DNA from: Anaerolineae bacterium
GTDB taxonomy: Bacteria; Chloroflexota; Anaerolineae; 4572-78; J111
Length of the DNA stretch: 5,192 bases
Direction of reading: 5' to 3'
NCBI GenBank assembly: GCA_020433835.1
Contig: JAGRBY010000533.1
Span: forward strand, 1 to 5,192
The position numbers were made by a program, and so were the translations under genes. Positions 5,001 to 5,192 of this stretch are shown here, piece after piece. The notes below the pieces were generated by a model that saw only the letters and a list, made by a program, of their open reading frames with translations, searched no databases and was not told where the DNA came from. Numbering within the stretch: the first letter of the stretch is position 1; every line of letters begins with the position of its first letter.

Positions 5001-5192
5001 ATGACCGATCGTCACAGTATAGAACAGGCCGTCGCGGCCATCCAACATCAGGCACAAGCATTCGATCCGGCAGTGGTTGAAACCAGTGTCGAGGCTCTGC
5101 GGTATCGCCTCGCTCATCTTCAGATGCCGAAAGTGTCTCGTTCAGCCATGAAAGGGGAGCGCAGACACGTGACCGTTATGTTTGCCGATATC
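5001..5192 (+). CDS. Class III adenylate/guanylate cyclase, N-terminal 64 residues (cut by window edge)
   Basis: The frame runs open from the ATG at 5001 to the right edge (64 codons). After a polar, probably helical N-terminus of about 48 residues comes GERRHVTVMFADI (52-64), the first beta strand of a class III nucleotidyl cyclase domain. Asp63 would be the first of the two metal-binding aspartates. The GERRxVTVxFADI form is typical of large multidomain cyclases in which the catalytic domain is followed by an AAA/ATPase and TPR repeats, but that part lies outside the window. The enzyme should make cAMP or cGMP from the NTP; substrate-determining residues are not visible. The start is set by an in-frame TAG just upstream and an AAAAGG ribosome binding site. 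The fold-back repeat and a possible leader ORF lie upstream. Confidence 0.88.
   Translation, partial: MTDRHSIEQAVAAIQHQAQAFDPAVVETSVEALRYRLAHLQMPKVSRSAMKGERRHVTVMFADI

Noticed and set aside
4896..5117. Minus-strand open frame of 73 codons.
   Set aside because: It is antisense to the cyclase start, where the plus frame has a ribosome binding site and the cyclase motif; no supporting signal on the minus strand.

Overview
The window looks like a stretch of chromosome from a free-living bacterium with many signalling genes. It carries a soluble GAF-GAF histidine kinase of the NarL/NreB type, a class III nucleotidyl cyclase of the 'GERRxVTVMFADI' kind, an MrfA/YprA-type helicase and an Fsr-like efflux pump. 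This combination, mid-range GC and a heptamer repeat and a fold-back repeat suggest Chloroflexota (Anaerolineae-like). That assignment is an inference from gene content and is not proven by any marker here.

Layout. Bases 1-959 (minus strand) hold the N-terminal 319 residues of an MrfA/YprA-family DExH helicase, cut off by the left edge. Its start lies only 15 nt beyond an intrinsic terminator (975-1018) that ends the next gene upstream. That gene, 1037-2821 (minus), is a complete GAF-GAF-HisKA_3-HATPase_c histidine kinase with a GTG start and no membrane segment. Bases 2822-3397 are a 576-bp intergenic region between divergent genes. It contains a sigma-70-like promoter (3011-3039) preceded by 11-bp-period direct repeats, a stretch of about 180 nt with paired segments but no credible ORF, and a strong intrinsic terminator (3195-3227). 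This is either an undescribed small RNA or an attenuated leader. Bases 3398-4603 (plus) encode a complete 401-residue Fsr-like MFS efflux transporter. Bases 4604-5000 hold a weak terminator, a possible extended -10 promoter, a 122-bp fold-back repeat with a perfect 16-bp inverted repeat, and a 26-codon candidate upstream ORF. The first 64 codons of a class III adenylate/guanylate cyclase begin at 5001 and run off the right edge.

How the genes relate. No operon with an obvious shared pathway is visible. The kinase, pump and cyclase are three separate transcription units and the kinase's response regulator is not in the window. The kinase and the putative RNA/MFS unit share a divergent control region, so co-regulation is possible but not shown. 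The least conventional signals are the promoter-to-terminator non-coding unit at 3011-3227, the frame-sensitive heptamer repeat inside the helicase, and the nested inverted repeat at 4724-4845.
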